From: Chthoniobacteraceae bacterium
GTDB taxonomy: Bacteria; Verrucomicrobiota; Verrucomicrobiia; Chthoniobacterales; Chthoniobacteraceae
Length of the DNA: 64,000 nucleotides
Assembly (NCBI GenBank): GCA_947471505.1
Contig: CANIWM010000007.1
Location: forward strand, 58,862-122,861
Reading direction: 5' to 3'
A model generated the notes under the pieces. That model was not told where the DNA came from. It was given only the letters and a program-made list of their open reading frames with translations, and did not search any database. Below are positions 45,801 to 52,747 of the stretch, piece after piece. Positions within the stretch are counted from its first letter, which is position 1; every line of letters starts with the position of its first letter. The translations under genes were made by a program, and so were the position numbers.

Positions 45801-46922
45801 ACTCGCGCCCATCGTCGTGCCGATTCCGCCTAAAATACGCGGAGCCTTGCGATAGATGGATTCTTTATACTGAGCATCCGTATATTTCTGCCCCTTTTTA
45901 GTGGAGTTCGGTGAAGGGAAAAGCCAACGAATTGCAGGGGCCAAGCTTGTCGTGGCGGGGTGGCCGGGAAAACGCTGATACTCTCCGCCTACTGGCTGCG
46001 ATGCGGCAAGCGCCAGAAGTGGATCAGCGGCGCTATAGGCCAGACTGCCGTCAGTGTTAATACGCCCTGCCTCTTGGACCGTGCCGACGGAAGGCGTGTC
46101 CCAGTAAGTCGGCTCGGAAGCGGTGTTGAGATTGAGTTTACTGCCTTCGTCGTCCGTCCAAAAAGCGATCCGCGCAATCGGGGGATTTGTGGCAGTTGCG
46201 TTCGGGATGGTGAGCGAGTCCCCATCTCCAGTCGGAGCGACTAATTGCCCATCTCTGAGCTGGTAGAGCCACTGAACAATCATCGGAAGCGTGGGGATTT
46301 CATCCCCCTCAGAGTCTTTTCGCGGTGTCGAAGAGCTTCCGACATCAGCAGAATGAAATCCACGGACGATGCCGGTCCCCGGTGCCGTTACTTTCCCATT
46401 TTCGTTATGCTTCGCGCGAGGGTCGCAAATCGGAAAGTAGGCTTCATATTGGTCCTTTTTCCCCGCAATCGGCAAATAGATAGGTGCGTTCAAATCGACG
46501 TAACCTGGTGCTGCTTTCGTCTTATCCTTAGGGTCGAATCCAAGCTCCACTTCTTTGGATGCGTCGGCATTGTATTTCTTCCCATCCACTCGCATCTTGC
46601 CCGACGAATACAGCTTGAACGCGTCAGTGTCGGTCCCGCCTTCAAACGTTCGCATCAATCCGGGTTGGCTCGCCCATGCCCGATTGGGAGCCGCCGGGTC
46701 GTAAGTGGCATCGCGAATCTGCGAGATGACGAGATTCACGGCCGTTTCTGAAGCCTGCCGCGCCTCAAGTCCTTGGAGCGAGAGTTTTGCGGAGCGTCCT
46801 TCGGTAGCGACGCGGCTCATAAAGGCCACCATTACGGCGGAAATGAGCACAATCATCGAAAGGACGATGATCAGTGCGATACCGGAGCGGTTGTGAGAAG
46901 TAGAATACATTGAAGTTTTCAT
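42891..46922 (-). CDS. Verru_Chthon cassette protein A (large prepilin-like/GspK-like protein)
   Basis: 1343 aa. N-terminus NRSGIALIIVLSMIVLISAV then MVAFMSRVATEGRSAK: a short basic lead, one membrane helix at about 13-35 and a polar helix, as in PilX/GspK-type minor pilins. The large soluble region that follows has no fold I can name. It contains LNLNTASEPTYWDTPSVGTV near residue 270 and INSMLAPFSYFADKGNSGHG near 1160. The size, N-terminus and neighbours fit the family named Verru_Chthon cassette protein A, known from Verrucomicrobium and Chthoniobacter. It follows protein C by 16 bases. Likely location is the cell envelope, assembled with the other cassette pilins; its function is not established. 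Confidence 0.8.
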   Translation of the reverse strand: MKTSMYSTSHNRSGIALIIVLSMIVLISAVMVAFMSRVATEGRSAKLSLQGLEARQASETAVNLVISQIRDATYDPAAPNRAWASQPGLMRTFEGGTDTDAFKLYSSGKMRVDGKKYNADASKEVELGFDPKDKTKAAPGYVDLNAPIYLPIAGKKDQYEAYFPICDPRAKHNENGKVTAPGTGIVRGFHSADVGSSSTPRKDSEGDEIPTLPMIVQWLYQLRDGQLVAPTGDGDSLTIPNATATNPPIARIAFWTDDEGSKLNLNTASEPTYWDTPSVGTVQEAGRINTDGSLAYSAADPLLALAASQPVGGEYQRFPGHPATTSLAPAIRWLFPSPNSTKKGQKYTDAQYKESIYRKAPRILGGIGTTMGASRNPQYPSMTPVLTLDNRVFERDRLFPAVDDYFFRPDRSPLDHDSWYAAFQTTATPKEDAPSTDAANPNFTPENLQRLRMFLTTSSRAPELNLFGLPRMSIWPIHVNDAKRSGFDQVIAFCSTVGSPDQGAKGAKFYFQRSNPWSATEDMTVDGARNATLYTYMMDLLARSNPAGGGSFTSKYTPVGMAQILTSMFDYIRCTNIIDTHNGNTATNSFPLAYTPQYGNDPSGKGIPGSGQITPLRIANTQGFGRFPTVSEVAIWCYYDDTVTTGAPAGYLLPQDDVWTAADEGKAVPIRCALAVEMFTPAAGYPALCEAYAYSIKELTPTTITLDKPGGAPGGAPPAEEPLRLASGEMNYVEVDAYRGWDGRFFQPTRGISNQFMYDAGTSRKAKIFQKLPPAVGSEDQVYPYISKRYVMRGQNNELPLNFRLKPGSFEIKIFPLLRANTNPPPAIGSNTSQVGPPIQTITVDFGIPSPVLLTLPVPKKHANGAADINYTLQERMAGNNVQVFAEDIVRSMEANGLSLGDYRLIAALPNVPAKFFARAGKSGAVGPGSYNDAATNLVHNLRSGWGRLITGAQKGKLTSTVVDRPDKVAKVPADVNGIQRSGGGLGDFDRGISKQTDGAYINKPDEGNMRFKLDDDYVGGGAIPYYRGGGGYEEVGESFFSPNRLISSAVMFGSLPNGVSATAPRPWETLLFRPAPQKANSHRGGITPLDHYMLDLFHMPVVEPYPISEPLSTAGKININSMLAPFSYFADKGNSGHGYIERYTAVEGLLSGLYQLVVPSNAPDCAHTERPMTNSNVYRHKIDVEATINDSFAPRLKKNGYFRSASEICEVDLLCPTAGFTKPSQRDTFWEITNGMTGDNQRERPYSHIYPRATTKSNVFTVHIWAQSLAKSPTSSANQWDESKDSVTGEYRGSTTIERYIDPADGAFKTDPDYQDPATKKKSLEPLYRYRIVNNKAFVVRQ

Positions 46923-46938
46923 GGTTGGTGTGTCTGGG

Positions 46939-48288
46939 TTATTGGTTGGTGTTGGTCCATTTTGCGGACCGCATGACGACGTCGGTAGTGAAGATTCGGA
47001 AGTTCATCTTCGGTAATTTCAGAGAGTCATCCAGCCCTGCGAGACGCCCGAGGAGCGATTGCTCGCTCGGCTTTGATTCAGCTCCGAGTTCTTCGTTGAA
47101 TTTCTTCTCATCGAGCAAATTCTTAAAAAGTCCCTTCGCCCAATGCTCGGAGGGGCCGCTCTTGGGGTCGCTGATGCTATTTTCTAGTTTCGCCCCCGAA
47201 TCTTCATCAATGGCAACAAGCGTTACCTGAAGAATCGGAGGAAGTTGCGCATATTGGCTCCGTTCTTGATCCGAGGTTAGTAGCGAGGCAACGGTTGTGG
47301 TGCCTTTTGTGAAGTCGCCATCGTACACCTTATCGGGCCGTGAGTCATACTCATAATCCAACGTGAGGTCATTTAAGAGCTTCTTCTGCTTCCTGTCGCT
47401 TTCCGGCAATTTCGGAACGATGATCATAGCCACAATATTGTCGGCCAGAGGGCGGGAATAGTCAGTCTTGACCCCAAGCGTCGGCTGAAATTTCCCGACC
47501 GCAACTTTGATCCAATCGGTCGCATTCTCGTAAACTTTGCTTCGAGCTCCCTCATTGGCCGGAGCAACAAAGTTGCCTGATTTTCCACCGGGTTTTGTGT
47601 ACCATCTGTTATTGTAAATAGCGACGGTCTCGGCTGGCTGCGTGACCTCCATCAGCCGGTAGCGATAACGTGGAGCGATTTTATTGGCAGCAAGGTCATC
47701 TTTAAGGAATGTGGGCACGACTTGGTCTTGGCTCCAATGGATATAATACCCACACACATTCATCAGCCCATTCAAAAAGCGATACTTGCGTTTTACTTCC
47801 TTATCATTCGAGGAATCTGTAGTTGGCGCTGCCTCGTAGCCACTGGCGGAGAGCACCGTATTATCGTCCTGATAACTCACACCGAGCGGCGCTTGGAAAA
47901 AGACCGCGTGAGTCGGGTCGATGACTTCTGTCGAATCTAGAATCTTGGCGCTGGCCGCAAGTCCCGAAACAAAATGTAAGTCAGACGCCCTCCGATACCC
48001 TGTTGGACGAGTCTCTCCATACGGTAATTTAGCACCGTTAGTGCCTTTGTCCGTTGAGTCGAGATCGTAGTAAGTGTTGAGCGTGGCCTGACTCAGATTG
48101 CGAGTCATCGCCTCGAACGCCACACGGGCCGTCTGAAACTGGCCGATCCGAGAATCAGCCCCGCGCATGGTGCGCTGAGTCTGATCCATCGTGTACATCA
48201 GGAATCCCATGATCACTACGATGAGAGCGGAGGACACCATGACTTCTAGGAGGGTGAAAGCAGCGTTGATTTGTTTAAGAGTTTTCAT
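46939..48288 (-). CDS. Verru_Chthon cassette protein C (prepilin-like, GspJ-like)
   Basis: 449 aa. The N-terminus MKTLKQINAAFTLLEVMVSS has a type IV prepilin cleavage motif (A before FTLLE, Glu at +5) and a hydrophobic helix to about residue 32. MDQTQRTMRGADSRIGQFQT then RVAFEAMTRNLSQATLN continues like GspJ-type pseudopilins. The rest is a soluble domain with many Asp/Lys residues. Four bases separate it from gene B and 16 from gene A, so the three form one operon. The prepilin peptidase and assembly ATPase needed are not encoded in the window. Family assignment rests on motif, length and neighbourhood. Confidence 0.82.
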   Translation of the reverse strand: MKTLKQINAAFTLLEVMVSSALIVVIMGFLMYTMDQTQRTMRGADSRIGQFQTARVAFEAMTRNLSQATLNTYYDLDSTDKGTNGAKLPYGETRPTGYRRASDLHFVSGLAASAKILDSTEVIDPTHAVFFQAPLGVSYQDDNTVLSASGYEAAPTTDSSNDKEVKRKYRFLNGLMNVCGYYIHWSQDQVVPTFLKDDLAANKIAPRYRYRLMEVTQPAETVAIYNNRWYTKPGGKSGNFVAPANEGARSKVYENATDWIKVAVGKFQPTLGVKTDYSRPLADNIVAMIIVPKLPESDRKQKKLLNDLTLDYEYDSRPDKVYDGDFTKGTTTVASLLTSDQERSQYAQLPPILQVTLVAIDEDSGAKLENSISDPKSGPSEHWAKGLFKNLLDEKKFNEELGAESKPSEQSLLGRLAGLDDSLKLPKMNFRIFTTDVVMRSAKWTNTNQ

Positions 48289-48292
48289 GAGA

Positions 48293-48832
48293 CTATTTGG
48301 TTTTGTCCATCTTCGCGATGATGATGGGCGCGATTTTCACTGGTGAGTTCTTTTTGAGTGCATCCATAGCGACCGTGCCATTGATGACATCAGATAATGC
48401 GGAATTCGCGGCGTCCGACACTTTGCCGAAAACTACATGAACGAGACGATTGATATCGGTACGATCACTTGTCGTGGCCTTGAGCCCAATGATAAATCCA
48501 GCCTGATAAACGCGGGCCGTTTTGTAAGGACTGTCCGTTGACGGGTCTTCTGAGATCGGGACTTTCTCGAGGTAACCTCCATCTGCATCGAAATAGTATT
48601 TTTGCGAAGCCAGCTTGGTGGTGAGTTGCTCATATTCTGTCGCGAGCAAAATCGAATTCATGCCCGTAAGGATTCGGGCTTCATTCGTAGTGTCTATCGC
48701 CGCGCGGGATTGGCGGAGGCCGACGGGAAGCATGGCGATGATGACCGTGAAGGCGATGCCGACAATGGCGAGCGCCAAGGAAACCTCGACCAAGCTGAAG
48801 GCTTTTCTGGATTGTGGACCGGGTGATTTCAT
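48293..48832 (-). CDS. Verru_Chthon cassette protein B (prepilin-like, GspI/PilV-like)
   Basis: The start chosen is ATG at 48832 (MKSPGPQSRKAFSLVEVSLA), which puts a prepilin peptidase site, RKA before FSLVEV, ten residues in; an upstream ATG at 48889 would add 19 residues and fits the class less well. 179 aa. The helix LALAIVGIAFTVIIAMLPVG is followed by LRQSRAAIDTTNEARILTGM, resembling GspI/PilV minor pilins. First gene of the B-C-A cassette; a promoter-like sequence lies about 50-75 bases upstream. The fourth member, protein D, which would be expected nearby, is absent: the next gene upstream is an HlyD-type adaptor. Confidence 0.82.
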   Translation of the reverse strand: MKSPGPQSRKAFSLVEVSLALAIVGIAFTVIIAMLPVGLRQSRAAIDTTNEARILTGMNSILLATEYEQLTTKLASQKYYFDADGGYLEKVPISEDPSTDSPYKTARVYQAGFIIGLKATTSDRTDINRLVHVVFGKVSDAANSALSDVINGTVAMDALKKNSPVKIAPIIIAKMDKTK

Positions 48833-48880
48833 TTTGTGAATAGTGTTTCTCGGGAGTTGGATTGATTGGTAACTACAAAG

Positions 48881-48909
48881 TGAATACATGCGACATACGG
48901 ACCCGTCAA
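48881..48909 (-). promoter_or_regulatory. Predicted sigma-70-type promoter for the pilin-like cassette
   Basis: On the minus strand TTGACG (48904-48909), a 17-base spacer and TATTCA (48881-48886) precede gene B, leaving a leader of roughly 40 bases. An 11-base direct repeat, aacggcttttt, lies at 48908-48918 and 48936-48946, overlapping the -35 side. This is pattern matching only. Confidence 0.4.
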
Positions 48910-48945
48910 CGGCTTTTTCGACTTTTTCGCTCGATAACGGCTTTT

Positions 48946-49872
48946 TTAATGAGCGTCGAGGAACACATCCATCTGCTGCCCAACGAAGACCTCTGCCCCT
49001 TTGGGGCGGTCGAATTGATAAATGACCTGCAAGACCCGCGTATCCACACGCTCGCCGCTCTCTCCCGTGAGCGACTTTTTCGGGACGATGTAGGGCTCGA
49101 TACGGGAAAAACGCAGCGGAATCTCGATGTCGCGGCGTCCTTTGATATTGGCCACTGCGGGCATTTCCTTGGAAAAACGCGATGCGTTGTCTTCATCAAT
49201 GTCCGCGCGGATTTGCAGTTCGTTCCGCCCGATCAAAAGCGCGGGGTCTTTGGCGGCAGGCGACGCAAATTCGCCGGGGCGGATATTCACTTGAAGCGCC
49301 ACGCCGTCGCGAAGGGCGCGGACTGTGAGGAGCTCGACTTGCACCTTCATACGAGCGAGCTGGGCCTCCGCGGTCGCGATTTTGGCTTTCGTGCTGGCGA
49401 GCTGCGCCTCGGCTGCGCGGGCAGCGAACTGCGTGCGCTGGCGCTCGTCCTCGCTGGCGGCGGTGGTGAGTTTCTCAGTGCGCGCCCAGCGGTCGCGTTT
49501 GTCGGCGAGAGCGATCTCGGCTTCCGCGACCATCGTTTGTAGGGCGGCGATTTCGGCGATTTGCGCCGTGACCATTGCTTCGCTCTCGCGGGTGTCTTGT
49601 TTAATGAGCACGTCGCCCTTTTTCACGGGCTGCCCGACGGTGACAGGCACTTCCATCACCAGTCCGGCGATGGCTGGCGAGATGCGGATATTCTCATCCA
49701 CGCTCTCCACAAGGCCCCGCGCACCGATGCTCTTTGGAAATGGCGCGCGCGGCGGCTCGGCGACCATCTGCGCGGTGGCAGACGGCCTGCGTGAATTGAC
49801 CACGAGCCGAATGGCGCTGACGGCACCGATGACGGCGATGATGAGTAGTATCCAGAAAAAGAGGCGCTTCAT
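48946..49872 (-). CDS. HlyD/DevB-type membrane fusion protein
   Basis: 308 aa. One N-terminal membrane anchor (MKRLFFWILLIIAVIGAVSA), a lipoyl/barrel-sandwich half (GLVMEVPVTVGQPVKKGDVL, about 70-90), a coiled-coil hairpin rich in Ala/Glu/Lys/Arg (about 95-180), then the returning beta half and a beta-barrel domain (RADIDEDNASRF, about 225). Such adaptors connect an inner-membrane ABC transporter to the outer membrane in Gram-negative export systems. It starts seven bases after the ATPase gene stop, so they are co-transcribed. The best overall fit is the DevB member of DevBCA or MacA-like systems; no outer-membrane TolC gene is present. Confidence 0.88.
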   Translation of the reverse strand: MKRLFFWILLIIAVIGAVSAIRLVVNSRRPSATAQMVAEPPRAPFPKSIGARGLVESVDENIRISPAIAGLVMEVPVTVGQPVKKGDVLIKQDTRESEAMVTAQIAEIAALQTMVAEAEIALADKRDRWARTEKLTTAASEDERQRTQFAARAAEAQLASTKAKIATAEAQLARMKVQVELLTVRALRDGVALQVNIRPGEFASPAAKDPALLIGRNELQIRADIDEDNASRFSKEMPAVANIKGRRDIEIPLRFSRIEPYIVPKKSLTGESGERVDTRVLQVIYQFDRPKGAEVFVGQQMDVFLDAH

Positions 49873-49879
49873 GTGAAAT

Positions 49880-50596
49880 TCAAAAACTAACGTGGTATTC
49901 TCCGGCGTTGTGCACGCCTTTTACGACGCCGTCACCCATCTCCACAATGCGGTCGGCGAAGGGAAAAATCCGGCTGTCGTGTGTGACGACGATGACGCAC
50001 CGATCCGGGCGACACGCGCTGGCCTTCAGCAGTTCCATCACCTTCCGCCCCGACGCCGCATCGAGCGAAGCCGTCGGCTCATCGCAAATCAGCAAGCGCG
50101 GCTGATGCACCAGCGCCCGGGCAATCGCCACACGCTGCTGCTGCCCGCCGCTCAGCTCGCGGGGGAAAGCGCGGAGCCTTTTACCCAGCCCGACCTCCGT
50201 GAGCAACCGCGTCGCCTCCGCCTCCGCATCCCGCTTGCTCGCGCCATTCAAAAGGAGCGGCACGCTCGCATTTTCCACGATGTTCCACGTCGGGATGAGA
50301 TTAAACTGCTGGAAGATAAACCCCACATTTTTCCCGCGAAACGCCGTCAGCTTTCCCGCACTGAGCTGGAGCAAATCCGTGCCAAAAACCTCCACGCTGC
50401 CCTCATCCGCCCGCATCGTCCCGCACACCACGCTGAGAAACGTCGTCTTCCCGCAGCCCGACGGCCCCACGACCATCAACATCTCGCCGCAGTGCGCGTC
50501 AAAATCCACGCCCCGCAAAGCCTGCACAGCGCTCTCGCCCTCCCCAAAAGTCTTCACCACGCCGGAAGTCCTCACGGCCAAAATCTGCGCGCTCAT
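49880..50596 (-). CDS. ABC transporter ATP-binding protein (DevA/LolD/MacB-type)
   Basis: The start chosen is ATG at 50596 (MSAQILAVRTSGVVKTFGEG); 15 extra upstream codons lack similarity to the family. 238 aa with Walker A GPSGCGKTT (44-52), Q-loop near Gln96, signature LSGGQ (148-152), Walker B LLICDEP (Asp172, Glu173), D-loop SLD (177-179) and H-loop His206. This is the energy subunit of a three-part exporter with the HlyD protein downstream and the FtsX-like permease at 51423-52580. The permease gene is on the same strand but a Uma2 gene on the other strand lies between them, so this gene needs its own promoter in 50597-50752 or read-through. Confidence 0.92.
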   Translation of the reverse strand: MSAQILAVRTSGVVKTFGEGESAVQALRGVDFDAHCGEMLMVVGPSGCGKTTFLSVVCGTMRADEGSVEVFGTDLLQLSAGKLTAFRGKNVGFIFQQFNLIPTWNIVENASVPLLLNGASKRDAEAEATRLLTEVGLGKRLRAFPRELSGGQQQRVAIARALVHQPRLLICDEPTASLDAASGRKVMELLKASACRPDRCVIVVTHDSRIFPFADRIVEMGDGVVKGVHNAGEYHVSF

Positions 50597-50752
50597 AGAA
50601 CCCCCAGCCCCCCGCCAATCGCCATCGTGTGAACAAGCCAAAACATGAGCCGCAGAAGGAACACGCGGAGCGATGCAGGGTCAAGCATCCCTGCTTGAAC
50701 TCGCTGGGAGTGCCGCCTTGCTTCCCGTGTGTGGCGGTGCTATCTCGTCGGA
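50597..50752. other. Divergent gap between ATPase and Uma2 genes with a hairpin
   Basis: Holds a perfect 7-base hairpin, tcaagca/tgcttga with a 4-base loop (50681-50698), nested with gcaggg/ccctgc. It could be the boundary of an inserted segment or part of a regulatory region. No promoter was recognised with confidence. Confidence 0.4.
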
Positions 50753-51421
50753 ATGACTCAGACGATAGACGCTCTGCTCGAACCGCTCCGCCATTCACCA
50801 CACATCGTGGAGGTCGCTGACCGCCTGCAAAAGCTCATCCGCGAAGAGGGCCAGCGGCGTGCGAGGTTTTACGAAGAGATGACTCCTGACCAAAAGGTTG
50901 AGTTCATTGACGGCGAGGTGATCCTTCACTCGCCTGCGAAGAACAAGCATCTGGATGTGACGACGAAAGTGCTCCGCCTTGTGAGCACTTACGTGGACAT
51001 CCACCATCTCGGAGAGGTGAAATGCGAGAAGTGCCTCTGCGTTTTCCCGCGCAATGACTACGAGCCGGACATCGTGTTTTTCAGCACTAAGAAGGTCGCG
51101 AAACTCAAGCCGAACACGATGAAGTTCCCCATCCCAGACCTCATCGTCGAAGTGCTCTCGGACTCCACCGAGGCGCGCGACCGCAAAGTGAAGTATGACG
51201 ACTACGAAGGCCACGGCGTCGGCGAGTATTGGATTTTGGACACGGAGAAAGGCGTCGCCGAGCAATACGTCCTGCGCGGCGCGGCGTATGAACTCACGCT
51301 CAAATCCAGCACTGGCGAGATACGCAGCGAGGTCATCAAGGGCCTCGTTCTGCCCGTGAAAGCGTTCTTTTCCGCAGAGGAAAACCTAGCCGCCTTGCGC
51401 GTCTTGCTCGCGAAAAAGTAG
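50753..51421 (+). CDS. Uma2-family protein (PD-(D/E)XK nuclease fold)
   Basis: The start chosen is ATG at 50753 (MTQTIDALLEPLRHSPHIVE) in a frame open from 50729; 222 aa. Carries the Uma2/DUF820 core: EEMTPDQKVEFIDGEVILHS, then NDYEPDIVFFS (Asp), IPDLIVEVLSDSTEARDRKV (Glu in IVEV, Lys after the Asp/Arg pair) and VGEYWILDTEKGVAEQY. These acidic and Lys residues form the presumed PD-(D/E)XK site. Uma2 proteins are very common in cyanobacteria, Planctomycetes and Verrucomicrobia, mostly with unproven function. It lies opposite to, and between, two genes of an exporter; its stop is one base from the permease stop, which suggests insertion into an older operon. Confidence 0.88.
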   Translation: MTQTIDALLEPLRHSPHIVEVADRLQKLIREEGQRRARFYEEMTPDQKVEFIDGEVILHSPAKNKHLDVTTKVLRLVSTYVDIHHLGEVKCEKCLCVFPRNDYEPDIVFFSTKKVAKLKPNTMKFPIPDLIVEVLSDSTEARDRKVKYDDYEGHGVGEYWILDTEKGVAEQYVLRGAAYELTLKSSTGEIRSEVIKGLVLPVKAFFSAEENLAALRVLLAKK

Positions 51422-51422
51422 C

Positions 51423-52580
51423 TCAGCGGAAAACAATCGCGGGCTCCGCGCGGAAGACCTTTAGCAGCCCGATGCCGGATGCGAAGAGACAGATAAAAAC
51501 GATCACCGCGCCCGCAAACGCCAGCACTTGCCACGGCAGATAAAAGGGCGGCTCCCCCAGCGCCATGAACCGTCGCCCCATAATTGCAGTGAGCCCCGTG
51601 CCCAGTCCGTAGCCGGTGATGCCGACGGAAAACGCCTGCAAAAATACCATCTCCGCCAGCAACGCATTGCTCGCCCCCATCGCCTTCAGCGCCGCGAGAT
51701 GCCGCAAGTTCTCATGCACGAAAAGATAGAACGTCTGCCCGGAGATCGCGATTCCCACAATGATCCCGAGCACCACCACCGAGCCGAACGAAATCGGGAT
51801 GCCCGTGTATTTGATATACCAGTTCATCGTCTGCTCTTGGAAATCCTCCTTCGTGAACGCTGTCACGCTCGGGATTTTCTTAATGCGCGCGACCACCTCC
51901 GCCGCTGCGATGTCGTCCCGTGGTTTCGCCAAGACGAACGACAGCATCTTCCTCTGCTGCGGCACATATTCCATCGCCCGCTCGTAGGTCGTATAAATAT
52001 ACGGCTGCCCCATGAAGCTCTGCTCCGCGTAGCAGATGCCGACGACGCGCGCCTCCTTGTCGTTGATCTCGAACACATCGCCGACCTTCAGCGTCACCCC
52101 CTCGGGATGCTGCGGCGAAACGGTCTTCGACGCATACTTTTTCAGCATGAGCTGATCGACCACCACCGCATTCGGCAGGCGCAAATCCTCCACATCCCCA
52201 CTCGTCATCCTCGGCGGACGCCCGATCAGCGTCGCACTATCTAAACCGGTGAGCTGAATCTGCTGAAACGCCCCGTTTGGCAGCCGCGCCTGAATGATCC
52301 CCCAGTACAGCGGCACGGCCCATTCCACGCCCTCGATGCTCCGCACCCGGTTCACCTCGATGTCGCGCATCGCCACGATTTCGCTCACCTGCTCCACCTT
52401 CGCATCACACACCCAAATCGGCGCATCCACATTCCGAATCGTCGCCGTCGTCCACTGCATGAGCCCGCAAAAAACCCCGAGCTGCTGCGTCATCAGCAAC
52501 GAGCAAACCGTCAGGCCGCCAATCAGCATGATGAACTTCGCCACATCCCCATAAAGCATCTTAAGAGCAAGCCGATACAT
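51423..52580 (-). CDS. FtsX-like ABC transporter permease (DevC-type)
   Basis: 385 aa. Membrane helices at about residues 15-40 (FIMLIGGLTVCSLLMTQQLG), 265-290 (FGSVVVLGIIVGIAISGQTF), 310-335 and 350-375 (VLAFAGAVIVFICLFASGIG), with a periplasmic MacB-like domain between helices 1 and 2. HENLRHLAALKAMGASNALL is the cytoplasmic coupling motif of FtsX-family permeases. With the ATPase and HlyD genes it makes a DevBCA-like exporter. It is transcribed divergently from the histidine kinase gene, and 167 bases separate the starts, so shared regulation is likely. The substrate is unknown. Confidence 0.9.
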   Translation of the reverse strand: MYRLALKMLYGDVAKFIMLIGGLTVCSLLMTQQLGVFCGLMQWTTATIRNVDAPIWVCDAKVEQVSEIVAMRDIEVNRVRSIEGVEWAVPLYWGIIQARLPNGAFQQIQLTGLDSATLIGRPPRMTSGDVEDLRLPNAVVVDQLMLKKYASKTVSPQHPEGVTLKVGDVFEINDKEARVVGICYAEQSFMGQPYIYTTYERAMEYVPQQRKMLSFVLAKPRDDIAAAEVVARIKKIPSVTAFTKEDFQEQTMNWYIKYTGIPISFGSVVVLGIIVGIAISGQTFYLFVHENLRHLAALKAMGASNALLAEMVFLQAFSVGITGYGLGTGLTAIMGRRFMALGEPPFYLPWQVLAFAGAVIVFICLFASGIGLLKVFRAEPAIVFR

Positions 52581-52747
52581 CCGCGCACAGACAACACGCG
52601 CCGGCCTTATCGGTCAAGCCACGCCCATTCCTGAGGTACCGGGATTGGAGAAAGCTGAATGCTGTCGGGCAGGAGTAGCGAATTCTTTTACAAATCGAAT
52701 ACCGAAGCCTGACAGACACGGTTCGGCTCCTGCATAGTTTGGTCTCC

